In this document: positions 1 through 6,009 of the stretch, piece after piece | Layout: each line of letters begins with the position of its first letter | How positions within the stretch are numbered: the first letter of the stretch is position 1 | Origin: Nevskia sp. | GTDB lineage: Bacteria; Pseudomonadota; Gammaproteobacteria; Nevskiales; Nevskiaceae | DNA: 64,000 nt | NCBI GenBank assembly: GCA_023229645.1 | Contig: JALNYU010000017.1 | Location: 15,399-79,398, forward strand | Direction: 5' to 3' | Notes under the pieces: generated by a model | What the model saw: only the letters and a program-made list of their open reading frames with translations | Database searches by the model: none | What the model was told of the DNA's origin: nothing | Program-made: the position numbers and the translations under genes

Positions 1-61
1 CCATTGCGCTGCAAAATGACGCGAAGCGAGCGATTAAAAAAGACTTTACCCGCTAAGGCCT

Positions 62-268
62 GTTATTGAGTCGGCATCAAGACATTGAACCGTACGTGCG
101 CCATTGAAGCCTATTGCGTCCTGGCGAACGTGGTGGATGAGCCGACTCAATAACCAAAATACATTGATTTTGTTATTGATCCGGCCGCCGCAACATGCGC
201 CCGAACCGATTCTTGCCGAAGCGATCAGCCTGTCAGCCGATCAATGTCAAACAGCCGGATCAATAACG
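62..268. repeat. Four alternating 13-base inverted repeats
   Basis: The motif TTATTGAKYCGGC occurs at 62-74 and 171-183, and its inverse GCCGRMTCAATAA at 142-154 and 255-267. The copies alternate in direction at intervals of about 80, 29 and 84 bases. The middle pair (about 141-183) extends into a long hairpin with arms of roughly 18 bases around a short loop. No coding sequence is supported here. The arrangement could be paired protein-binding sites, miniature-element ends or recombination sites; none is established. Confidence 0.6.
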
Positions 269-415
269 CTGATGCAGCCGCTGCGACGGCAGCCGTGAAC
301 CGCCAGTGCAACGAGGACGGCGCAGGCAATGCTGGTTCCCTTGCGCGACGACCGATACCGCAATGGCGGCTCGCGGTTCACCAGGCGGATTTTTGACTTA
401 TAACGTAGTGATCGC

Positions 416-916
416 ATGACTGTTAACAGGCCCCAGATGCCGAACGACGACGCGCCGCAGACCCCCGTCGATAAAGTTGTTGCTGAGGTTGCCCGCACAA
501 CGCACGATCTGCCCCCCGAGCGGCAGGAAGAAATCGCAAACACGATGCGTATGGCGTTGCTGGAAACGCGGTTTTCTGGCCCATTACCGCCGCCAGATAT
601 GCTGGCGAAATATCAAGAAATCATTGCAAACGGCGCCGAGCGGATCATGGCGTCTACTGAGCGCGAACAAGCGCATCGGCATTACGTGGATAAAGCGTTG
701 GTCGATGCCGAAATTGCCACGGCAAGCCGCGGCCAAATCATGGCTTTCATATTGGCCTTGGTGTGCATCGCCGTTGCGCTGGTGCTCGGTTTGTATAGCC
801 ACGATGTGCTTGCTGGCGTGATCGGCGGCGGAACACTGGTGTCGGTTGTCACCATTTTTATCGTCGGCCGCAAAAACAAAAACGGCAAGCCGAAAGACGA
901 TACGGAAAGCCAATAG
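416..916 (+). CDS. DUF2335 family membrane protein
   Basis: The 166-residue product matches what I know of DUF2335 proteins: the conserved FSGPLPPPDML segment near residue 53, a following helical stretch with the QAHRHYVDK motif, and two C-terminal membrane segments (about 106-126 and 130-150) followed by a basic, polar tail. It probably sits in the inner membrane. The molecular role of the family is unknown; it is frequent in prophages and genomic islands. It stands alone here, downstream of the inverted-repeat cluster and next to other phage remnants. Identification is by remembered motif, not by search. Confidence 0.75.
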   Translation: MTVNRPQMPNDDAPQTPVDKVVAEVARTTHDLPPERQEEIANTMRMALLETRFSGPLPPPDMLAKYQEIIANGAERIMASTEREQAHRHYVDKALVDAEIATASRGQIMAFILALVCIAVALVLGLYSHDVLAGVIGGGTLVSVVTIFIVGRKNKNGKPKDDTESQ

Positions 917-945
917 GCTCACCTGAGCCGCGCCCATTCCGGGCG

Positions 946-1030
946 CTACTGGCGCATCATCCGCAGCCGCTGTACATCGATTGAATCCGGCTTGATGAAG
1001 CCTCCACGCGTGGGCATTCGCGCGGCTTAG
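946..1030 (-). pseudogene. Fragment of a second holin-like gene (3' end only)
   Basis: Read on the minus strand, this stretch encodes GFIKPDSIDVQRLRMMRQ and a TAG stop. It is nearly the same as the C-terminus of the holin-like protein at 2835-3188 (DFIKPDSIDVRALRKMR). Upstream the similarity fades. This is the decayed tail of a duplicated phage lysis gene and indicates that two related prophage segments or a duplication once lay here. Confidence 0.6.
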
Positions 1031-1176
1031 CGCTCTCCAAAGCCATCGGTATCCGCGTCGGGGAGACGCGCAGGCGCCGGTCCTGCGCAACCCGCCTCCG
1101 GCGAGAAATGCGCTGCCACTTGATCAAACCCGTTCAGCGGCATTACTAATCCCGCCGGGTATCGCAGCCGCAGCGT

Positions 1177-1554
1177 GTGGCTGGATCGCTACTGGAGGAA
1201 TCGGAAACCGAAGGCGCAAAGCCCGGCCGGCGGCGGCTGAGGCGCCGCGTGCTCACCGAGCCAGCGTATCGCCTGGAAGCGCAGCAGTTTGCGCAAAACA
1301 CAATGGCGCAGTATCGAGCGTTATTGCCAGCCGGCACGGCGGTACCGGCGTGGGATGCTGCAGCCGAGCAGCGGCTGGCGGATGGTTTGATCGCGGCGGT
1401 GTTGGGCGCCAACCGCTGGTTGGTGAGCGTTGATCACACCCAGCGTTTGCAGGCCACGCCGGTGCCAAGACACGCGGCGATCATCGACCCGAAGAACGCC
1501 GAAAACATGGTGATGATCATGAATGAGTACGTGCCGGTGGCGCTGCTGCCGTAG
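1177..1554 (+). CDS. Hypothetical protein, possibly a gene remnant
   Basis: An open frame of 125 codons starting with GTG. It has an arginine-rich N-terminus (about 18-26), then an alanine-rich helical middle and a C-terminal NRWLVSVDHTQRL...EYVPVALLP segment. Codon choice resembles real coding sequence, but I do not recognise the family and see no good ribosome site. It lies between phage remnants, so it may be a truncated phage gene. No function is proposed. Confidence 0.35.
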   Translation: MAGSLLEESETEGAKPGRRRLRRRVLTEPAYRLEAQQFAQNTMAQYRALLPAGTAVPAWDAAAEQRLADGLIAAVLGANRWLVSVDHTQRLQATPVPRHAAIIDPKNAENMVMIMNEYVPVALLP

Positions 1555-1734
1555 CCGGTGCAGATCGGCGGGGCGCGCTTGGCGCGGCTTGCCCGGCAAG
1601 CCGGCACGCTAGAACCTACCGCACCGAAGGTGGCAAGTCGGTAGCGGCAAGAATTGTTGATTGATATTCGGCCGAATACGATGTTGCTGGTGACCTGTAA
1701 CAATTAAGGTTGCCGATTTTTACCTGAGTTCGAC

Positions 1735-1875
1735 ATGGCCGAGCACCTGGGCGACGCGCAGGCGGTTGCCGAGTATCTGACCATTGTGACGGAAGAGAAC
1801 GACCCTTCCGCGCTGGCGCACGCGCTTGATACGGTGGCACGTGCGCGGAATGGGCGTCATCAGGAAGCTGGCTAG
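1735..1875 (+). pseudogene. Truncated addiction-module antidote (HigA-like prophage antitoxin)
   Basis: A 46-codon frame reads FDMAEHLGDAQAVAEYL (counting from just upstream of the ATG) and then DPSALAHALDTVARARNG before a stop. This is the N-terminal half of the small helix-turn-helix antidotes found beside phage-type RelE/HigB toxins. The usual second half with the helix-turn-helix (about 50 residues) is missing and no toxin partner is visible upstream. The rest of the 1555-1972 gap holds nothing else I can support. Confidence 0.5.
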
Positions 1876-1972
1876 TTGGCGTGCAGTCTCGGTTTGATGC
1901 CGTAGCAGCCTGTGGACGCCCGCACTCGGCAGCCTGCGTTCCGGAGATAGTTTGCTCGCGCCGCCGCCAGTG

Positions 1973-2218
1973 CTAGGCAGCCCTAAGTATTGAATAAAAC
2001 TCTTTTTTGCTTACACCGAGTTGCTTGAGCATGTAGCCCAGGAGCTTGTCGGTAAATGGCGCGTGGTGGGCATCTACCGTTACGAGCCGCCTTTGCCCGT
2101 TGTAAATACCATCCCAGTTTTCATGACTGGTGCCACTTTGCGGTCTTGGCTTGAATCCCAGTTTTACCAATACCTTTTTGAAATCCTTGGCGGTTACGGG
2201 AGGGTGCTGCCCACTCAC
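1973..2218 (-). CDS. hicA: HicA-type mRNA interferase toxin
   Basis: The 81-residue product has the HicA/YcfA fold signature: a start region with KDFKKVLVKLGF, the GTSHENW segment carrying the catalytic-type histidine of the dsRBD-like fold, then VTVDAHHAP and a C-terminal LKQLGVSKKEF helix. HicA toxins cleave mRNA in the cytoplasm until bound by HicB. The GTG start at 2218 overlaps the stop of the upstream antitoxin frame as GTGA, which implies translational coupling. Order is antitoxin first, toxin second. Confidence 0.8.
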   Translation of the reverse strand: MSGQHPPVTAKDFKKVLVKLGFKPRPQSGTSHENWDGIYNGQRRLVTVDAHHAPFTDKLLGYMLKQLGVSKKEFYSILRAA

Positions 2219-2553
2219 ACCAAGGCCAACGGCGGGGATTCTTCGGTGAACGCTTGGTCACCTTTATCTGCGCGCCGGTTGCCGCCGATATAGTTGAAGA
2301 ACTTGATTCGGTACCAGTTAAAATACGCCCACAGCGGTGCGCGTCGACGTAATAGCGCGGAACGAAACTCTGGCGTCTCAGTAAGCGCAGTTTTTACGTA
2401 GTCTTTGATCTGCGCTTCGAGTTTCTGTTTGGCTTCAGCTAAGGAGTCGGCTTGCGCCGCGAGGCCAAATTCGAGCGACATTGCAACGTATTGCGAACCT
2501 TCTTTGGACGCAATGCAGCGAATGACTGAAGGTGAGTGCGAATGCGCAGGCAC
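2215..2553 (-). CDS. hicB: HicB-like antitoxin
   Basis: Partner of the HicA gene that overlaps its end. Residues about 9-55 have the HicB partial RNase H-like fold pattern (SQYVAMSLEFGLAAQADSLAEAKQKL), which normally binds and blocks the toxin. The C-terminal half is arginine-rich and does not look like the usual ribbon-helix-helix or helix-turn-helix operator-binding domain, so operator binding is uncertain. The start is a GTG at 2553 with AAGGAG seven to eight bases upstream. A perfect palindrome lies 18-33 bases upstream of the start and is a plausible operator. Confidence 0.7.
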   Translation of the reverse strand: MPAHSHSPSVIRCIASKEGSQYVAMSLEFGLAAQADSLAEAKQKLEAQIKDYVKTALTETPEFRSALLRRRAPLWAYFNWYRIKFFNYIGGNRRADKGDQAFTEESPPLALV

Positions 2554-2570
2554 TTTTATAACTCCTTAAT

Positions 2571-2586
2571 TCCTAAAATTTTAGGA
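2571..2586. promoter_or_regulatory. 16-base perfect palindrome upstream of hicBA
   Basis: TCCTAAAATTTTAGGA reads the same on both strands and lies directly upstream of the hicB ribosome site. HicB-type antitoxins commonly autorepress by binding palindromes at this position, so it is a candidate operator. The remaining bases to 2834 are AT-rich and hold no gene I can support. Confidence 0.5.
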
Positions 2587-2834
2587 TTCAGCTCCGGATA
2601 AACGCTTCATCCGCAACCCAAAGCGGCGCTTCATCAAAGCTATCTTTTGTATTTTAATGATACAACGGAATAGTACAACGGACATCTGGCGTCGAAGGTT
2701 GCAGCGTAATTACAGGCGGCAGATAGCGCGGCATAAGCCGCGAATCTGGGGCTTGGCTCCGATTAATGCGCAAAAATCAGCGTGCCGATCTGAAATTGGG
2801 CTAGATACCGGTTAGCTGCTCATTCCTCGCGGCG

Positions 2835-3188
2835 CTACCTCATCTTCCGCAGCGCGCGTACGTCGATCGAATCCGGCTTGATGAAGTCTTCCCAGGCGGG
2901 CATTTGGTCGGCGTAGCGTTCATCGCTGGCGAGCATGGTGTGGAGGATGCGCATGGCGTCCATCATTTGGTTGATGCGTTCTTCGCAAGCTTCGTTGCGG
3001 TAGTAAAGGCGGTAGGCGAGCCAGCCGACCATCATCAGCACTAGCAGCATGAAGATGAGCGTGGATGCCGGGCTTGAGACGACGGTGGAGGCGACATCGA
3101 CCCAGCCTTTTACTTGTTCGGCGGTGATCATCACGGCGGCGGCGCCGGCGCCGGCGGCAACGGTTCCGGCGATGTTTTTCGGGTTCAT
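2835..3188 (-). CDS. Holin-like phage lysis protein
   Basis: A 117-residue protein with an N-terminal Ala/Gly-rich hydrophobic stretch (about 5-24), a strong membrane segment (about 42-63) and a charged C-terminal helix. It is the last gene of a minus-strand lysis cassette: its ATG overlaps the stop of the Rz1 frame as ATGA. Size, two hydrophobic segments and position fit a holin, which would form membrane lesions that release endolysin. I do not recognise a named holin family, so the call rests on context. A diverged copy of its 3' end occurs at 946-1030. Confidence 0.55.
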   Translation of the reverse strand: MNPKNIAGTVAAGAGAAAVMITAEQVKGWVDVASTVVSSPASTLIFMLLVLMMVGWLAYRLYYRNEACEERINQMMDAMRILHTMLASDERYADQMPAWEDFIKPDSIDVRALRKMR

Positions 3189-3436
3189 GGGCGTTCCTTG
3201 CGGGTTGGGTTCTCGGGTTCAGGTTCGGCGAGCGCGGCGGCGCGGCATTTGCGGTATTGGCCAGCTACATCAACGAGCTTGGCGGTTGTGGCGCCGAAGC
3301 TGGGATCAGTGAGCGGCGTCAGGGCTGGGCAGTTAGCGATCACCAACGGGGTTGGGCTCGGTGCCGACGAGCGCGGCGTTGATTGTGCGCAGCACGTCAG
3401 GAGCGTGCAGGCACTCGCGATAAACAGGCTTTTCAC
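3185..3436 (-). CDS. Rz1-like outer-membrane spanin lipoprotein
   Basis: Starting from GTG at 3436 the frame gives an 83-residue protein with a short hydrophobic leader and Cys (LFIASACTLLTCC), then the typical Rz1 pattern CPALTPLTDPSFGATTAKL and QYRKCRAAAL. Rz1 proteins are small outer-membrane lipoproteins that join the inner-membrane Rz to disrupt the outer membrane at the end of phage lysis. The gene overlaps the 3' third of the Rz gene in another frame, the standard arrangement for spanin pairs. The lipobox is not canonical. Confidence 0.7.
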   Translation of the reverse strand: MKSLFIASACTLLTCCAQSTPRSSAPSPTPLVIANCPALTPLTDPSFGATTAKLVDVAGQYRKCRAAALAEPEPENPTRKERP

Positions 3437-3674
3437 GGATTTCGGTTTCCAATTGCTGGCGAATGGTGACGTGCTTGATTTCGATTCCGGCGATCTGCGC
3501 GGCCACTGCGCGTTGGGTTTGCTCGGCTGCAGCAGTGACGATGCGCTGTTCGCGATCCTGCGCGCCGCGCTCGAGGGCGGCGCCATCGGTGCGGCCGAAC
3601 CAATACGCGCCGCCGCTGCAGGCGAGCAGCACGGCGGCGGCAGCGGGTATGGCCCAGAGCGGTAGTGGGATCAC
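3333..3674 (-). CDS. Rz-like inner-membrane spanin
   Basis: A 113-residue protein with an N-terminal membrane anchor (about 5-26, ending in WFGRTDGAA), a long coiled-coil-like helix and the C-terminal PVYRECLHAPDVLRTIN motif typical of Rz/i-spanins of phage lysis cassettes. The GTG start overlaps the TGA of the upstream endolysin fragment (GTGA). With Rz1 it would span the periplasm and fuse the membranes. Surrounding genes are broken, so it is likely a non-functional relic although its own frame is intact. Confidence 0.7.
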   Translation of the reverse strand: MIPLPLWAIPAAAAVLLACSGGAYWFGRTDGAALERGAQDREQRIVTAAAEQTQRAVAAQIAGIEIKHVTIRQQLETEIREKPVYRECLHAPDVLRTINAALVGTEPNPVGDR

Positions 3675-3875
3675 AGATCCTCCGCGCCGTAGCGGAGATC
3701 GTTCGCGGCGCGGCCGGCCCAGCCGTCACCAAACTTTGGCCATGTGGGTAGGTGTCGCCAGAAGTCCAGCCGCTCGGTGATCAAGCGCATGACCACGTTG
3801 GCGGTGTTGCGGGCGCGAATGGCGGCGAGCGTCACTGGGCCGATGTCGCCGTAGCACCGCCCAAACTCAATCTTC
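3671..3875 (-). pseudogene. C-terminal fragment of a phage endolysin (PG_binding_3 type)
   Basis: The minus strand encodes GDIGPVTLAAIRARNTANVV, then RLDFWRHLPTWPKFGDGW and ends AAEDL-like before TGA. This is the C-terminal peptidoglycan-binding domain of GH108-type phage lysozymes. An in-frame TAG appears just upstream at about 3876, and the catalytic N-terminal half is absent; instead the sequence runs into a methylase fragment on the other strand. The break point lies at about 3860-3878. Confidence 0.6.
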
Positions 3876-3877
3876 TA

Positions 3878-4291
3878 CGGATCGAGGAGGAACTGAGCGC
3901 GGCGCACCTGCATCTCTCCTTGGCATATATTGAAAACCTGCCCTGGATCGATGTCGTGAAACGCTACGACCGGCCGCACACGCTGTTTTACTGCGATCCG
4001 CCGTACTGGCAGACTGCAGGCTATGGCGTCGAGTTTGGCTTCGAGCATTACGAAAATATGGCCCAGTACATGCGCGAGATCGACGGGACGATGATCGTGT
4101 CGATCAACGATCACCCGGATATTCGGAAGGTATTTGCTGAATTTCCGATGACGACAGTAGCGATCAACTACACCGTCGGTGGAGGGCAGAACGCGCAATC
4201 GGCCAAAGAGCTGATCATCGGTAACCGGAGTGAAGGTTGGCCAGCAGCTAAATCAATGACCGAAACCATCGGCTTAAACCTGGATTTTTGA
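3878..4291 (+). pseudogene. Truncated D12-class DNA adenine methylase
   Basis: From RIEEELSAAHLHLSLAYIEN on, the frame encodes the C-terminal part of a Dam-type N6-adenine methyltransferase, with the catalytic DPPYW motif, a following MAQYMREIDGTMIVSINDHPDIR segment pattern and a YTVGGG...KELIIGNR end. The N-terminal SAM-binding region (FxGxG motif) is missing, and the upstream in-frame bases belong to the oppositely oriented endolysin fragment. A full D12 enzyme is about 270-290 residues; about 138 remain. Phage-derived and inactive. Confidence 0.7.
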
Positions 4292-4466
4292 CAGTCCTAA
4301 AAAGCTCATTTAAATCCCAATAATTGGTGGGACAAATCAAACGTAAAAATAGGCCAAATCAAACTGCGCGCTACAATCACACTGCAGAAATTGTCAGTCC
4401 AACACGCTGACGATATTGGACAGATACTGGACAATGCGAAATTGTCTTGGGTAAGTCGTTGATTAT

Positions 4467-4488
4467 TGGTGCGAGAAGAGGAATCGAA
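4467..4488 (+). repeat. Left attachment site (attL/attR copy)
   Basis: TGGTGC-GAGAAGAGGAATCGAA repeats the tRNA-Thr 3' end at 10617-10639 in the same orientation with a single-base deletion. It marks the displaced host copy of the tRNA end, expected at the far end of an element integrated in that tRNA. Confidence 0.75.
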
Positions 4489-4542
4489 TCGAGATATTTT
4501 GCGCAGTTAATACAGTAGGTTGAAATTATCGATGTTCGTCAG

Positions 4543-4562
4543 TACCGCCATAAATACCGTCA
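4543..4562 (+). promoter_or_regulatory. Putative integrase arm-type sites, left end
   Basis: TACCGCCA (4543-4550) and TACCGTCA (4555-4562) lie about 55-75 bases inside the left attachment repeat. The same octamer family occurs four times at the right end. Tyrosine integrases of this type bind short arm sites on both sides of the core, so these are likely integrase or excisionase sites. Confidence 0.55.
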
Positions 4563-4691
4563 GGCTGCGGCATTGCCCGTTGAATCTGTCGGAGACGCAG
4601 ACACTTTTGGCGCCTCTGATCTTTCGTCCAACGCCGCCGAGTAAGCCGAGCTTGGGCGTAGCGTCTTGCTACTTCGGCCGCATTCCCGGCC

Positions 4692-4946
4692 CTATTCGGC
4701 CAAGTCTTGCGTTACTGCCGCGTACTTCTGCGCAAAGTTGATCAGATCGCCGCCGCATGCCTGCAAGGCTTCCTCAACGGCTACCCAATCGAGCCGGCGC
4801 TGACCGCGCTCATAGTCGCTGACGTAGCTTTGAGCACGCCCCAATTTTGCCGCCAAGTCGGCTTGCGTAAGGCCCGCATCGCATCGAACCTGCTTCAATA
4901 ATTCCCGGAATTTCTCGCGCTTGGCGCTGTAGAGCCGCTTTGTCAT
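4692..4946 (-). CDS. Xre-family helix-turn-helix regulator
   Basis: An 84-residue protein whose residues about 15-70 form a Cro/C1-type domain: FRELLKQVRCDAGLTQADLA, then KLGRAQSYVSDYERGQRRLDW. Such proteins act as repressors of element genes. It stands at the far end of the element from the integrase and is read away from the divergent gene at 5023. The ATG at 4946 is followed by a short basic start, and the intergenic region to 5023 (76 bases, AT-rich) would hold both promoters. Confidence 0.8.
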   Translation of the reverse strand: MTKRLYSAKREKFRELLKQVRCDAGLTQADLAAKLGRAQSYVSDYERGQRRLDWVAVEEALQACGGDLINFAQKYAAVTQDLAE

Positions 4947-5022
4947 GCAGCGACCCTAATATCTGCTTTACAGTTATCTAAAAGTCAGATAATTTTCTGC
5001 AATACGGACATAACGACACGAC

Positions 5023-5664
5023 ATGCATATTTACGACGTAACCGGGGCAACACTATTTGAGGGATTCGGAGGCCATACCAGCATTTGGGACGGAATTAAG
5101 GAACCGGCGGAACCTATATCGAATCCTGAACGAAGAATGCGTCTTAGTTTTCAAGTAAAGCTATCTAAGCGTTGTAGACAAACAAGGCTTACAGAAGGTA
5201 CTTATCTGAATGAGCTGGAGGGGTCTATCACAATTTACTCCCCAACTGATAGTCCAGACGATCTAAGTATGGGAATAGGCGTGATGTCCTATAGGGATGG
5301 CGAATATAGCCCGGAAGGGTACGCTATAAAGGTTCTGCTGCCATATGACCAATTTAGGGATCTTTTAACTGCCGCTCAATTAGGTAATGTTCCTTCTGAA
5401 ATTACTGTGCATGAAAGAGGCATGAAGTTATTAGATAGTGAAGAGAGGGAATGGGACAATAAATCATCGCCTCGTTTATACGTCGCTTCTATAGATTTTT
5501 CTGTGCCTTTGGCGGGATATGGAAAACAAATAATCCAACTAGAACGGAGCCTGCGCGCGACCACTTCACTACTTGAAAAAGCAGGTATAAGGCTTAAGAG
5601 GGCAGCAACTGGTTTAATTGTCATTTTGGTATTTGCTGTACTTTTGTTCAAGTATTCTCTTTGA
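5023..5664 (+). CDS. Unknown cargo protein with C-terminal membrane anchor
   Basis: A 213-residue protein that I do not recognise. The first 170 residues look beta-rich and soluble, followed by a helical segment (about 172-193) and a single membrane segment at the very C-terminus (about 196-212), so the body would be held on the cytoplasmic face of a membrane as a tail-anchored protein. It is the only plus-strand gene of the element, and its sequence is clearly more AT-rich than both the element backbone and the chromosome, suggesting separate acquisition. The 3' end overlaps the oppositely read gene at 5648 by 17 bases. Position and composition are typical of exchangeable satellite cargo such as phage-defence genes, but no function is shown. 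Confidence 0.6.
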   Translation: MHIYDVTGATLFEGFGGHTSIWDGIKEPAEPISNPERRMRLSFQVKLSKRCRQTRLTEGTYLNELEGSITIYSPTDSPDDLSMGIGVMSYRDGEYSPEGYAIKVLLPYDQFRDLLTAAQLGNVPSEITVHERGMKLLDSEEREWDNKSSPRLYVASIDFSVPLAGYGKQIIQLERSLRATTSLLEKAGIRLKRAATGLIVILVFAVLLFKYSL

Positions 5665-5989
5665 TTGCATTGCTAGGAAGTGACGGCTTATTTACGGCGC
5701 TCGGTAGTTGATTGGCTTCGACATGAAGCCGACGCACCCGATCCGTCGCTTTGGCCAACGCGACTCCAATATCCAAATCGCTGTTCGTGTTGACTGATGC
5801 TTCTTGCGGAATCAGTCTAGCCGCGACACGGAAGTAATCGGTCGGGTTGGCCTTCGCCCATTCGAGCAGCCAGGCTTCGCCGCCGCCTTTCTCGAAGACA
5901 TTCAGCACCGCTTCCTTGAACGTTGTCGTTATTCGATTCGGCGTGCCCGCTTTTCGGCCGCTGCCGGGTGTTTTGTATCCGATTGCCAT
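5648..5989 (-). CDS. Small phage protein resembling terminase-small-subunit-associated family
   Basis: A 113-residue protein with the N-terminal basic motif GYKTPGSGRKAGTPNRIT, a helical region KEAVLNVFEKGGGEAWLLEW and the NPTDYFRVAARLIPQEA pattern. Proteins with this GxGRKxGTPN start and LxxLIPQ end usually lie just before the large terminase gene in phages and are sometimes annotated as small terminase subunits. Here it follows the primase gene after 20 bases in an element without structural genes. A role in recruiting helper-phage packaging is possible by analogy with satellite TerS proteins; this is inference. Confidence 0.55.
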   Translation of the reverse strand: MAIGYKTPGSGRKAGTPNRITTTFKEAVLNVFEKGGGEAWLLEWAKANPTDYFRVAARLIPQEASVNTNSDLDIGVALAKATDRVRRLHVEANQLPSAVNKPSLPSNAIKENT

Positions 5990-6009
5990 TTGAAATTTCC
6001 TCTAAGGGT

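Larger units (their letters stand above)
4292..4691. other. Gene-free stretch holding the left end of the integrated element
   Basis: No coding frame is supported. The stretch contains two close copies of CAAATCAAAC (about 4335-4370), several ATTGTC/GACAAT repeats (4390-4447), the left attachment repeat at 4467-4488 and two TACCG(T/C)CA repeats at 4543-4562. Confidence 0.6.

Noticed and set aside
62..268. Inverted repeats as integron attC sites
   Set aside because: The core polarity is reversed (GTT at the left, AAC at the right) and the bases do not fit RYYYAAC...GTTRRRY; no cassettes lie between them.
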